Below are positions 1 through 12,133 of a DNA stretch of 64,000 bases, one piece after another (positions within the stretch are counted from its first letter, which is position 1; each line of letters opens with the position of its first letter). The position numbers and the translations under genes were made by a program. Source of the stretch: Thiofaba sp039822285 (GTDB lineage: Bacteria; Pseudomonadota; Gammaproteobacteria; Halothiobacillales; Halothiobacillaceae); contig NZ_JBAJEY010000001.1 in the NCBI RefSeq assembly GCF_039822285.1, forward strand, positions 248,001 through 312,000. The letters are read 5' to 3'. The notes beneath the pieces are model-generated. The model was not told where the DNA came from. It ran no database searches and worked only from the letters and a program-made list of their open reading frames with translations.

Positions 1-1243
1 GTGCACTTTCTTGGCCATCCCCTGCCGGCCGAGGTGCTACTCGACGGCGAGCACGAATGAGGAGATTGCGCGGGGTCAGCTCGCGTCCGCAGAACTCCCC
101 CACCTCCACCTCATGGCCCTCGTCCGCCAGGCCCAGGGCCATGTCCAGCACCAGCCACACCTCCAGGGGCCGACGAACAGCGGCGCGGATCAGCTCGAAG
201 GCGCGTACCTCCATGGAGCGTTTCCAACCTGTCCGCATGGCGTCTTCCGCCTGCCCGGCATCGGGAACGGGCCAGCCGAGGCGCTCACAGGCTCGCTGCA
301 GGGCCATGCGGTCATCATCCCGGCCGATGTCCTTCAGCGGGGAGTAATCCGTCACTTCCAGGCCATGTTGCGCGCCCCATCCTTTCAATGCCAGCAGACG
401 GGCCTTGCGGCGTTTTTCCGCCTCGCGCTGCGCGTGACCGGCCGTACAGGTTTCCAGCACGGCCAGTCGCAGATCCTCGCGCGACAGCCTCAGCCCGCAC
501 GCCCGTCCGGCGGACGAGCGCGGCCGATGGTGTTCATGCACCGTGCGGTGATAACAGCATGGGGCGAGCAGCAGCCCTGCGGGCGATCGGCTCCCAACCT
601 GGTCGAGAAGGGTCAGGTGCAGGTCGCCGCAGGCGTGCAGCGCACAGGCCAAGGTGGTGGGGGTGGGCTCCGCGGACTCGCTGAGCACGTCGCATACCTG
701 CGCCGTCAACCGGACGCCATCCCGTTGCGCCAATCTCTGTGCATCGGCGCACAGGGCAGGGTCACGCTCCAGCGCGCGCACCTGCACGCCGCTGTGCATG
801 CCGATCAGGCGGCCGAGGTGCGCCTTGCCCGCGCACCAGTCCCACACCTCGTCCACCCCCTCCAGGGCATCGAGCGCCAGGCCAGCAAAGGCGTCGATTT
901 GCGCCCACTTTCTGCCGGGCACGTCCCGCGCGGGGGCATGGACGGGGTTGGCCTTGCGCGGCGGGCCTTGCAGACGCTCGAAGCCGATGAGCGGTTCGAG
1001 GGCGTCCATGCCTGGAATGAATCGTTCGAGCCAATGCCTCAGGCGCCGCTCGTCGGCATGCAGGGCATCGACCTGCTCTGGAGTCAATGCGAGGAGGGCC
1101 GCATGAAGCTCGGGATGCCCCTCCACCCAGGGCGGCAGGTCGTGGTGGAAGGGGGCCGGCCGCCACAGCCCGGAGCAATCCCTCAGAAATCCACCGAGCT
1201 GGAAAACACGCTTGGCAAGATCAACAAGATGCGTATCGGACAT
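1..1243 (-). CDS. SAM-dependent methyltransferase (Methyltransf_32-like), 3' end off the window
   Basis: Leftward reading frame from ATG at 1243 that stays open to the left edge, giving at least 413 residues with the C-terminus missing. The protein begins MSDTHLVDLAKRVFQLGGF. Near residue 120 it has the stretch VWDWCAGKAHLGRLIG, which fits a SAM-binding motif I. It later has ACALHACGDL followed by APCCYH, a combination typical of the Methyltransf_32 (PF13679) group. The C-terminal part ends in NLLIRARR-type sequence. The substrate (RNA or protein) cannot be told from sequence. It starts 76 bases downstream of the uup stop and may be co-transcribed with it. The opposite-strand frame across the same bases is a shadow. 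The family call rests on motif memory. Confidence 0.75.
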   Translation of the reverse strand, partial: MSDTHLVDLAKRVFQLGGFLRDCSGLWRPAPFHHDLPPWVEGHPELHAALLALTPEQVDALHADERRLRHWLERFIPGMDALEPLIGFERLQGPPRKANPVHAPARDVPGRKWAQIDAFAGLALDALEGVDEVWDWCAGKAHLGRLIGMHSGVQVRALERDPALCADAQRLAQRDGVRLTAQVCDVLSESAEPTPTTLACALHACGDLHLTLLDQVGSRSPAGLLLAPCCYHRTVHEHHRPRSSAGRACGLRLSREDLRLAVLETCTAGHAQREAEKRRKARLLALKGWGAQHGLEVTDYSPLKDIGRDDDRMALQRACERLGWPVPDAGQAEDAMRTGWKRSMEVRAFELIRAAVRRPLEVWLVLDMALGLADEGHEVEVGEFCGRELTPRNLLIRARRRVAPRPAGDGQESA

Positions 1244-1319
1244 GCCGTTTTTTGTCAGCTGATGCGCACGGAATGATGGCATGATCCCCACGGGGCAGCC
1301 TACCGAAGGGGGCCCTCAC

Positions 1320-3251
1320 TCATCCTGACATGGCATCCAGTTCGGCCCAGCGGGCATAGGCGGTTTCCAGTTCTTGCCCGATGGCGGCGAGGCGATCCAG
1401 CACGGCCTTGATGGTTGCCTGATCCCCCTGGTAGAAGGCCGGATCACTGCTTCGGGCGGTAAGCTCGGCCTGTTCAGCCTCCAGCGCATCAATGTGCGCG
1501 GGCATCTGGTCCAGCTCGCGCTGATCCTTGAAGCTCAGCTTGGATCGAGGTTTGACCGCGGATGAGGCGGATGCCTCGCCCCCGGCTTTCGCGACGGTGG
1601 GCGAATCCGCCTTCACCCCGGCTCTCTCTTTCTGCGCCTGGGCCGATCGGGTGGCTTCCTGCTCCCTGATCTTGATCCAGTCGGCGTAGCCGCCCACGAC
1701 TTCACGGATGTTCCCCTCACCCTCGAAGGCCAAGAGGCTGGTGACCACGTTGTCGAGAAAGGCGCGGTCGTGGCTCACCACCAGCAGGGTGCCGTCGTAG
1801 TCCAGCAGGGCCTGCTCCAGGACCTCAAGGGTTTCCAGGTCGAGGTCGTTGGTAGGCTCGTCCAGCACCAACAGGTTGGCGGGTTTGGCCAGCAGGCGGG
1901 CGAGTAAGAGGCGATTGCGTTCGCCCCCCGAGAGGGCGGAGACCTTGGTGCGGGCGCGGTCCGGGGTGAACAGGAAGCGCTGGAGGTAGCCGATGCCGTG
2001 CATGTTCTCACCGTGCACCTCGATCCGATCGCCGCCGTCGCAGAGGTTCTCGATCGCCGTCCAGTCCGGGTTGAGCTGGGCGCGGTGCTGGTCGAAATAG
2101 GCGATCTCAAGCTGGGTGCCGATCCTGACCGTGCCACTGTCCGGCTGGATTTCCCCCAAGAGCAGCTTGAGCAGGGTGCTCTTGCCCACCCCGTTGGGGC
2201 CGACCAGGCCGATGCGGTCGCCGCGCTGGATGCGAATAGAGAGATCCTTGATCACCGGCTTGCCGGCAAAGCTCTTGCTCGCGTGTTCGGTTTCGACCAC
2301 GAGCTTGCCCGAGGTGGGGCTGCTCCCCAGGCTGACCTCTACCCTGCCCTGCTTGTTGACCCGCTCGGCACGCTCACGCCGCAGGGCCATGAGGCGGCGC
2401 ACACGGCCTTCGTTGCGGGTGCGGCGGGCCTTGATGCCCTGCCGGATCCACACCTCTTCCTGGGCGAGGAATTTGTCGAATTCGGCATTCTGCTGCGCTT
2501 CGGCGTGCTCGCGCTCCTCACGGCGGCGCAGGTAGTTGTCCCAGTCCCCCGGCCAGGAGGTGAGCTGGCCACGATCGAGCTCGAGGATGCGGTTGGCCAG
2601 GCGCTGCAGGAAGGCGCGGTCGTGGGTGATGAACAGGACAGCGCCGCGGAAGTCGCGGATGAAGCCTTCCAGCCATTCGATGCTGGCAATGTCGAGGTGG
2701 TTGGTCGGCTCATCAAGCAGCAACAGGTCCGGCTCCTGCACCAGGGCCTGGGCGAGCAGGACACGGCGCTGCGCCCCGCCCGAGAGCTCGCGCACCTTGC
2801 GCTTGGGATCCAGCTCCAGCCGGCTGATGACCTCATCCACCCGGCGCGCCACGTCCCAGCCGTGGCGGGCATCCAGCTCATGTTGCAGGGCGGACAGCCG
2901 TTCCATGGCCGCCTCGTCACCGCTATCCAGACGGGCAAGGATGGTCTGGTATTCGAGCAGGATGTCATGCAGGTCGCCCAAGCCCTGCAGCACGGTGTCG
3001 TACACCGTGGCGTCGGACTCCAGGCGCGGGTCCTGTTGCAGATAGGCCGCGCGCGCGCCGGGCGCCAGGCGGATCTCGCCCTCATCCGGGCGCTGTTCGC
3101 CAGTGAGGATGCGCAGCAAGGTGGACTTGCCCTCCCCGTTGCGCCCGATCAGGGCGATGCGCTCGCCCTTCTCGACGGTGAAGGCGATATCCTTGAGCAG
3201 GGTACGGGTACCGACGGCAAAGCCGAGGTGATCGACGGTCAGCAGGGGCAT
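1320..3251 (-). CDS. uup: ABC-F ATPase Uup
   Basis: Soluble ABC-F protein of 643 residues, close to the roughly 635 of E. coli Uup. It contains two ATP-binding cassettes: Walker A GRNGEGKS near residue 36 with signature LSGGAQRR near 155, and a second Walker A GPNGVGKS near 350 with LSGGERNR further on. A charged linker separates them and a C-terminal coiled-coil domain occupies about residues 560-643, which is the Uup hallmark (a DNA-binding tail in the family). There are no membrane segments. Uup proteins act on ribosomes and affect transposon precise excision. I chose the start MPLLTVDHL over an upstream in-frame ATG at 3287 because it matches family N-termini. It is separated from the ACP gene upstream by a repeat-filled gap. 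Confidence 0.93.
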   Translation of the reverse strand: MPLLTVDHLGFAVGTRTLLKDIAFTVEKGERIALIGRNGEGKSTLLRILTGEQRPDEGEIRLAPGARAAYLQQDPRLESDATVYDTVLQGLGDLHDILLEYQTILARLDSGDEAAMERLSALQHELDARHGWDVARRVDEVISRLELDPKRKVRELSGGAQRRVLLAQALVQEPDLLLLDEPTNHLDIASIEWLEGFIRDFRGAVLFITHDRAFLQRLANRILELDRGQLTSWPGDWDNYLRRREEREHAEAQQNAEFDKFLAQEEVWIRQGIKARRTRNEGRVRRLMALRRERAERVNKQGRVEVSLGSSPTSGKLVVETEHASKSFAGKPVIKDLSIRIQRGDRIGLVGPNGVGKSTLLKLLLGEIQPDSGTVRIGTQLEIAYFDQHRAQLNPDWTAIENLCDGGDRIEVHGENMHGIGYLQRFLFTPDRARTKVSALSGGERNRLLLARLLAKPANLLVLDEPTNDLDLETLEVLEQALLDYDGTLLVVSHDRAFLDNVVTSLLAFEGEGNIREVVGGYADWIKIREQEATRSAQAQKERAGVKADSPTVAKAGGEASASSAVKPRSKLSFKDQRELDQMPAHIDALEAEQAELTARSSDPAFYQGDQATIKAVLDRLAAIGQELETAYARWAELDAMSG

Positions 3252-3346
3252 GGGGCTTGAATCCATCCTTGCCCGACGGAGGGGCATGGTATGTCAGGTA
3301 CTGTAGGAACGCTCAGTGCGTAGGGAAAGGCAAAACCTATCCATCT

Positions 3347-3371
3347 CCCCTCCCCCTTGATGGGGGAGGGG
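3347..3371. repeat. C/G-rich palindromic repeat (copy 1)
   Basis: Perfect hairpin with 10-bp arms CCCCTCCCCC / GGGGGAGGGG around a 5-base loop, followed by CTGGGGGAGAGGG. Near-identical hairpins recur at 3421-3443, 21935-21958, 22131-22154 and 36708-36730, always between genes, so this is a dispersed repeat family. Confidence 0.85.
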
Positions 3372-3420
3372 CTGGGGGAGAGGGTGATAAGCCACTGAAA
3401 ATCAACCCCCCTCTCCCTAG

Positions 3421-3443
3421 CCCTCCCCCGCCAGGGGGGAGGG
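3421..3443. repeat. C/G-rich palindromic repeat (copy 2)
   Basis: Hairpin CCCTCCCCC, loop GCCA, then GGGGGGAGGG. With its upstream flank it is roughly the reverse complement of copy 1, so the two could fold into one larger cruciform spanning 3347-3443. Confidence 0.85.
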
Positions 3444-3458
3444 AACGAGCCACATTCA

Positions 3459-3599
3459 GGCACCTCGAAAAACCGTCACGAGCGGGCAGAGTGCAAGGAG
3501 CCCCGCAGCGAATCCCCGAGACATATCAAGTCGATAGGCGAGGGGTGAGCGAGGAAGCGACGCCGCAATCTGCCCGCGCAGTAGGTTTTTCGAGGTGCC
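3459..3599. mobile_element. MITE-like element 1 (141 bp, 16-bp perfect TIRs, 6-bp TSD)
   Basis: The left end GGCACCTCGAAAAACC (3459-3474) and right end GGTTTTTCGAGGTGCC (3584-3599) are perfect inverted complements. A second inner pair GCGGGCAGA (3482-3490) / TCTGCCCGC (3569-3577) and an apical TATC..GATA (3524-3536) make the whole element a long imperfect hairpin. CATTCA abuts both ends (3453-3458 and 3600-3605), as a target-site duplication would. The flanks joined without the element match 36673-36730 at about 54 of 58 positions, i.e. an empty site. There is no coding capacity, so any transposition must be in trans. Confidence 0.8.
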
Positions 3600-3612
3600 C
3601 ATTCAGGGTTTT

Positions 3613-3921
3613 TCAGCGTTTCCCCTGGGTATGCAGACGCTGGCGGACGAATTCAAGCAGCGCGCCGAAGGTCTCGAACAGGCTGGCATCGACCTCATCG
3701 TCGTGGAGCGCAAGACCTAAACGCTGTTCGAGCGCGGTCAGCACGGCGAGCACGCCCATCGAGTCGAGCTGAGGCAGGACACCGAGCAGCGGGGTGTCGA
3801 CGGTGAACTCGAAGGCCTCCTCGCCGAGTTGCAGGGCGTCGTGCAGGAGGGCGCGCAGATCGGCCGCGAGATCCGAAGACGGCGAAAAGTCCGAATCCTG
3901 CGGCAGGCTGGCCGGGTGCAT
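3613..3921 (-). CDS. Stand-alone acyl carrier protein
   Basis: 102-residue acidic protein with the 4'-phosphopantetheine attachment serine in the motif LDSMGV near residue 57. It ends with a typical ACP helix (VRQRL). The wording around the serine (LLGVLPQLDSMGVLAVLTAL) and the following DDEVDASLFETF resemble the small ACPs found beside XrtA/PEP-CTERM exosortase and polysaccharide loci more than AcpP of fatty-acid synthesis. No such partner is in this window. The start at 3921 lies 19 bases downstream of the serS stop, so it is probably in the serS transcript; an upstream in-frame start would overlap serS. Its last codons (…GKR stop) fall inside a dispersed repeat shared with 36673-36692. Confidence 0.82.
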   Translation of the reverse strand: MHPASLPQDSDFSPSSDLAADLRALLHDALQLGEEAFEFTVDTPLLGVLPQLDSMGVLAVLTALEQRLGLALHDDEVDASLFETFGALLEFVRQRLHTQGKR

Positions 3922-3940
3922 GGATGGCAAAAGCACGCGT

Positions 3941-5215
3941 TCAGTATCCCAGGTGCTGCTGGCCGCCCATGTAGGGCCGCAGGGCTTCGGGGATGGCGAT
4001 GCGTCCGGCCTCGTCCTGGTAGTTCTCAAGTAAAGCGACCAGGGTACGGCCGACCGCGAGGCCCGAGCCGTTCAGGGTGTGCACCAACTCCGGCTTGCCC
4101 TCGGGGTTGCGGAAGCGCGCCTGCAGGCGGCGGGCCTGGAAGGCCTCGAAGTTTGAGCAGGAGGAGATTTCGCGGTAGGTATCCTGCGCCGGAAGCCAGA
4201 CCTCGAGGTCATAGGTCTTGGCCGAGCCAAAGCCCATGTCGCCGCTGCACAGCAGCATGCGCCGGTACGGCAGACCGAGCCGTTCGAGCACGGTCTCGGC
4301 ATGGGCGGTGAGCTCCTCCAGCGCCTCGTAGGAACGCTCGGGGTGGACGATCTGCACCAGCTCCACCTTCTCAAACTGGTGCTGGCGGATCATGCCGCGG
4401 GTGTCCCGCCCGGCGGATCCGGCCTCCGAGCGGAAGCAGGGGGTGTGGGCGACCATCTTCAGCGGCAGGGCGTCGAGGTCGAGGATCTCATCGCGCACCA
4501 GGTTGGTGACTGGCACCTCGGCGGTCGGGATGAGGTAATAGGGCGACTCGCCCGCGAGTTTGAACAGGTCGTCCTCGAACTTGGGCAATTGGCCGGTGCC
4601 GCGCAGGCTGTCCGCGTTGACCATGTAGGGCACGTAGACCTCCTGGTAGCCATGCTCGCGGGTGTGGAGGTCGAGCATGAACTGGATCAGGGCGCGGTGC
4701 AGGCGGGCGAGTTCGCTCTTGAGTACGACAAAGCGGCTGCCGGTGAGCTTGGCAGCCGCGGCGAAGTCCATGGAACCGAGCCCCTCGCCCAGGGCGACAT
4801 GATCCTTCGGCGCGAAGGGGAAGCTTTTCGGCGTGCCCCAGCGCTTGATCTCGACATTGCCGGTCTCATCCGCCCCATCCGGCACGCTGGGGTGCGGGAT
4901 GTTGGGCAGCTGGAGCATGAGGACGTCCAGCTGCTCGGCAATCGCCGTAAAGCGGGCCTTGGCGGCCTCCAGACGCTCGCCGAGGCTGGCCACCTCGTCC
5001 AGTAGCGGCTGCACGTCCTCGCCACGGGCCTTGGCCTGACCGATGGCCTTGGAGCGCGCATTGCGCTCGGCCTGCAGGCGCTCGGCCTCGGTCTGCGCGG
5101 CCTTGCGCTCGGCCTCCAGGCGTTCGATCGCGGCCGTATCGAGGACAAAGCCGCGCCGGGCAAGGCCCGCGGCCACGGCAGGAAGGTCGGAGCGAAGGAG
5201 TCTTGGATCGAGCAT
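3941..5215 (-). CDS. serS: Seryl-tRNA synthetase
   Basis: 424 residues, the usual bacterial length. The N-terminal two-helix coiled-coil arm that grips the tRNA-Ser long variable arm is visible at about residues 25-105 (Lys/Glu/Ala/Arg-rich heptads). The class II catalytic core follows with motif 2 around PCFRSEAGSAG and motif 3 around GSGLAVGRTLVALLENYQ near the C-terminus. It charges tRNA-Ser, two of which are encoded in this window (anticodons GGA and CGA). The start MLDPRLLRSD is the family consensus. An 81-base gap upstream holds a long REP-like hairpin, so serS probably starts its own transcript, with the ACP gene downstream. Confidence 0.97.
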   Translation of the reverse strand: MLDPRLLRSDLPAVAAGLARRGFVLDTAAIERLEAERKAAQTEAERLQAERNARSKAIGQAKARGEDVQPLLDEVASLGERLEAAKARFTAIAEQLDVLMLQLPNIPHPSVPDGADETGNVEIKRWGTPKSFPFAPKDHVALGEGLGSMDFAAAAKLTGSRFVVLKSELARLHRALIQFMLDLHTREHGYQEVYVPYMVNADSLRGTGQLPKFEDDLFKLAGESPYYLIPTAEVPVTNLVRDEILDLDALPLKMVAHTPCFRSEAGSAGRDTRGMIRQHQFEKVELVQIVHPERSYEALEELTAHAETVLERLGLPYRRMLLCSGDMGFGSAKTYDLEVWLPAQDTYREISSCSNFEAFQARRLQARFRNPEGKPELVHTLNGSGLAVGRTLVALLENYQDEAGRIAIPEALRPYMGGQQHLGY

Positions 5216-5226
5216 GGGGGCATCCT

Positions 5227-5286
5227 TGTAGGAGCGGCGTCCTCGCCGCGAAAAGGGGAGATCGCGGCGAGGGCGCCGCTCCTACA
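5227..5286. repeat. REP-like long hairpin
   Basis: Two 25-base arms beginning TGTAGGAGCGGCG are complementary except for one G-U position and enclose a 10-base loop. It lies between greA (which ends at 5297) and serS (starting at 5215), so it could end the carAB-greA transcript. A 24-base exact copy of the right arm, without its partner, lies at 57578-57601. Confidence 0.85.
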
Positions 5287-5296
5287 TCAGCAGCAA

Positions 5297-5769
5297 TCAG
5301 ATGTGATGGACTTCGAGGATTTCGTAGGTGCGCTCGCCCGCCGGGGCCTGGAACACGATGGTGTCGCCGATGTGCTTGCCGATCAGGGCGCGGGCGATGG
5401 GCGAGTGCACGGAGATCAGGTTCTGCTTGATGTCGGCCTCGTCGTCGCCGACCAGCTTATAGGTGATCTCCTCCCCGCTCTCCTCCTCGAGCACGACCAC
5501 GGTGCAGCCAAAGATGACCTTGCCGGTGTTCGGCAGCTTGGTCACGTCGATCACCTGGGCCATGGAGAGCTTGTGTTCGATCTCCTTGATGCGCCCCTCG
5601 ATGAAGCCCTGCTCCTCGCGCGCGGCGTGGTATTCGGCGTTCTCCTTCAGATCACCCAGCTCGCGCGCCTCGGCGATGGCCTGGATGATGCGCGGACGCT
5701 CGACACTGCGCAGATGCTTGAGTTCTTCCTCGAGCTTGGCCGCCCCCTGGGCGGTCATGGGAATGCGGT

Positions 5770-5773
<4 letters not shown>
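5297..5773 (-). CDS. greA: Transcription elongation factor GreA
   Basis: 158 residues, the standard GreA length. The N-terminal coiled-coil hairpin that enters the RNA polymerase secondary channel covers about residues 10-75, with the acidic tip visible in LGDLKENAEYH. The C-terminal FKBP-like domain ends in APAGERTYEILEV. It stimulates cleavage of backtracked RNA. Its start codon overlaps the end of carB by 4 bases (5770-5773), so it is translationally coupled as the last gene of dapB-carAB-greA. Confidence 0.96.
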
Positions 5774-9003
<3,230 letters not shown>

Positions 9004-9051
9004 GGCGATCTGTCTGCTGGGGCGTCGAGGCGAGGAATCGGCACCGTTGGA

Positions 9052-10197
<1,146 letters not shown>

Positions 10198-10215
10198 GGC
10201 TCTGCACACACAAAA

Positions 10216-10249
10216 ACGGGACGATTCGCAAGTTCGCGGACCATCCCGT
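10216..10249 (-). promoter_or_regulatory. Candidate attenuator hairpin in the carA leader
   Basis: On the minus strand the outer arms ACGGGA / TCCCGT enclose an inner CGC/GCG pair and are followed directly by TTTTTG. This is the layout of an intrinsic terminator lying between the carA promoter and the carA start 19 bases further on. Attenuation of carA has been reported in Pseudomonas; that this leader works the same way is inference. Confidence 0.5.
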
Positions 10250-10270
10250 CAGTCACTGAAAATTTTTGAA

Positions 10271-10299
10271 ACTATAGCAGATGGGCCTTTCATCGTCCA
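10271..10299 (-). promoter_or_regulatory. Putative sigma-70 promoter for carA
   Basis: On the minus strand, -35 TGGACG (10294-10299) and -10 TATAGT (10271-10276) are separated by exactly 17 bases. The expected start point, near 10264, lies about 65 bases upstream of carA and upstream of the leader hairpin. Confidence 0.6.
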
Positions 10300-10344
10300 T
10301 GTGAATGGATGATGAACGTGATTAATGGCCCGTTCGCTTCAGCA

Positions 10345-11148
10345 TCAGCGCAGGTTCAGCACATCCTGCATGTCATACAGCCCCGCCGCCTGCCCCTTGA
10401 GCCAGTGCGCGGCATGCACCGCGCCACGGGCGAAGGTCTGCCGGCTGGAGGCCTTGTGGGTGATCTCCACCCGCTCGCCGATGCCAGCGAACAGTACGGT
10501 GTGGTCACCGACGATATCCCCGCCGCGCACGGTGGCGAAGCCAATGGTCTTCGGGTCGCGCTCGCCGGTGATGCCCTCACGGCCGTAGACCGCGCACTGC
10601 GCAAGGTCGCGGCCGAGGGCATGGGCGACCGCGTGCCCCAGCGCCAGTGCCGTGCCGGACGGCGCATCCACCTTGTGCCGGTGATGGGCCTCGATGATCT
10701 CGATGTCGTACCCCTCACTGAGCACGCGTGCGGCCATGTCCAGCAGTTTGAGGCATAGATTGACCCCCACGCTGAAGTTCGCGGCCAGCACGATCGGGAT
10801 GTGCCGGGCGGCCTGCTCGATGGCCGCGCGCTGCTCGGGGCTAAAGCCCGTGGTGCCGATCACCATCGGCGTTCCGGCCGCCACGCACAGCGGCAGGTAG
10901 TGCATGGTCGCCTCCGGGCGGGTGAAGTCGATGACGACATCGGTGGTGGGGAGCACGAGGGCGAGGTCATCCTGGATGCGCACGTTCAGCGCGCCCACGC
11001 CGGCGAACTCGCCCGCGTCGAGGCCGAGGAGCGGACTGCCGCTGCGGTCGATGGAGCCGTGCAGGCGAGCCTTGTCGGAGGCGGCGAGGGTTTCGATCAG
11101 CGCGCGGCCCATGCGGCCGCTGGCACCGGTGATGGCAACATTGATCAT
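10345..11148 (-). CDS. dapB: 4-hydroxy-tetrahydrodipicolinate reductase
   Basis: 267 residues. The N-terminal Rossmann motif is GASGRMGRALIE at residues 8-19, and the signature HHRHKVDAPSGTAL near residue 155 contains the catalytic His pair and Lys. It reduces the DapA product with NAD(P)H in lysine and diaminopimelate synthesis. It is the first gene of the leftward dapB-carA-carB-greA group. An inverted pair CCTGTT/AACAGG flanks its upstream region near 11156-11185. No dnaK/dnaJ is upstream; a divergent rhodanese gene sits there instead. Confidence 0.97.
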   Translation of the reverse strand: MINVAITGASGRMGRALIETLAASDKARLHGSIDRSGSPLLGLDAGEFAGVGALNVRIQDDLALVLPTTDVVIDFTRPEATMHYLPLCVAAGTPMVIGTTGFSPEQRAAIEQAARHIPIVLAANFSVGVNLCLKLLDMAARVLSEGYDIEIIEAHHRHKVDAPSGTALALGHAVAHALGRDLAQCAVYGREGITGERDPKTIGFATVRGGDIVGDHTVLFAGIGERVEITHKASSRQTFARGAVHAAHWLKGQAAGLYDMQDVLNLR

Positions 11149-11299
11149 ACGATGGTCCTGTTCGATTTCGTCCGAATCTTAACAGGATGCACCCCGCGGC
11201 GCCCGGCCGCCAAGCGAAGGCCAAGCGAAGGATTGGGACCACGGGACGGCCCTGCTAACCTTTCCCTCAATTTCCAAAAGCCACCGAAGGATCTTGCCC

Positions 11300-12127
11300 A
11301 TGACCGCTCCGCGCGCCGAGCTGCCCCCCTTGCTGATCGAGACCCATGAACTGAACGCCCTCCTCGGCCGGGACGACATCCTGCTGGTGGACATGACCGC
11401 ACTCGAGCAGTACCGCTGCGGCCACCTGCCGGGCGCCATCCATCTGGACTTCACCGACATCACTGCCGAGCGCCCACCCGCCTCCGGCCTGTTGCCCACC
11501 CCCGAGCACTTCAATGCCCGCATGCGTGCCCTGGGGCTGCGCGAGGGGATGCACCTCGTTGCCTACGATGAGTGCGGCGGGCTGAAGGCCTGCCGCCTGC
11601 TGTGGACCTTGCACACCTTCGGTTTCACAGCCGTGTCCCTGCTCAATGGTGGCTTGGAGGCCTGGCAGGCCGAGGGGCTGCCGCTGGAGGCAGGCGAGAT
11701 TGTCCCTGCACCCTCCATGATCGAACTTCAATATACCGGCGCCGGGGTGTGCACGGCGGAAGAGATTCTGCAACGTCTCGGTCAGTCCGACGTGGTGCTT
11801 CTGGACGCACGCAGCGCGGGCGAGTTTCTTGGCCACGACGTCCGCTCCGCGCGCGGCGGACGCATTCCCGGCGCAGTGCATTTCGAGTGGTCACGCGCGC
11901 TCGATCCGCTCAGCCACCACCGCTTCCGCTCGCCGCCCCTCCTGCGCGACGAGCTGGCCGCGGCGGGCATCACCTCGGACAAGGAGGTGATCGCCTACTG
12001 CCAGACCCATCGGCGTTCCTGCGTCTCCTGGTTCACCCTTCGCCTGCTTGGCTTTCCGCGAGCCTATGGCTACCCCGGCGCATGGTCGGACTGGGGCAAC
12101 CGGCCCGAGCTGCCCCTGGAACGCTGA
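11300..12127 (+). CDS. Two-domain rhodanese-family sulfurtransferase
   Basis: 275 residues with two rhodanese domains. The first (about 10-130) is an inactive-type domain with RCGHLPGAIHLDF. The second (about 150-270) has DARSAGEFLGHD and the active-site loop YCQTHRRS, whose Cys is the sulfur carrier. The loop resembles thiosulfate:cyanide sulfurtransferases more than the CGSGVT loop of mercaptopyruvate sulfurtransferase SseA, so the donor is uncertain. ATG at 11300 is preceded by GAAGGA at a good distance; a TTG two codons upstream is less likely. The protein looks cytoplasmic. It is divergent from dapB and convergent with orn, seven bases away. Confidence 0.88.
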   Translation: MTAPRAELPPLLIETHELNALLGRDDILLVDMTALEQYRCGHLPGAIHLDFTDITAERPPASGLLPTPEHFNARMRALGLREGMHLVAYDECGGLKACRLLWTLHTFGFTAVSLLNGGLEAWQAEGLPLEAGEIVPAPSMIELQYTGAGVCTAEEILQRLGQSDVVLLDARSAGEFLGHDVRSARGGRIPGAVHFEWSRALDPLSHHRFRSPPLLRDELAAAGITSDKEVIAYCQTHRRSCVSWFTLRLLGFPRAYGYPGAWSDWGNRPELPLER

Positions 12128-12133
12128 CCCGGC

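Larger units (their letters stand above)
3252..3612. other. Non-coding, repeat-filled intergenic region between ACP gene and uup
   Basis: No credible gene occurs in these 361 bases. The region holds two pyrimidine/purine-rich hairpins (3347-3371 and 3421-3443) that are roughly inverted copies of each other, then a 141-bp inverted-repeat element (3459-3599) flanked by CATTCA. The bases just outside the element, 3421-3458 and 3606-3625, together match a continuous block at 36673-36730. Confidence 0.8.

Noticed and set aside
11..1276. A 421-codon open frame on the plus strand at the left edge
   Set aside because: It is the antisense shadow of the methyltransferase on the minus strand, which has recognisable SAM motifs; the plus-strand protein looks like no family.
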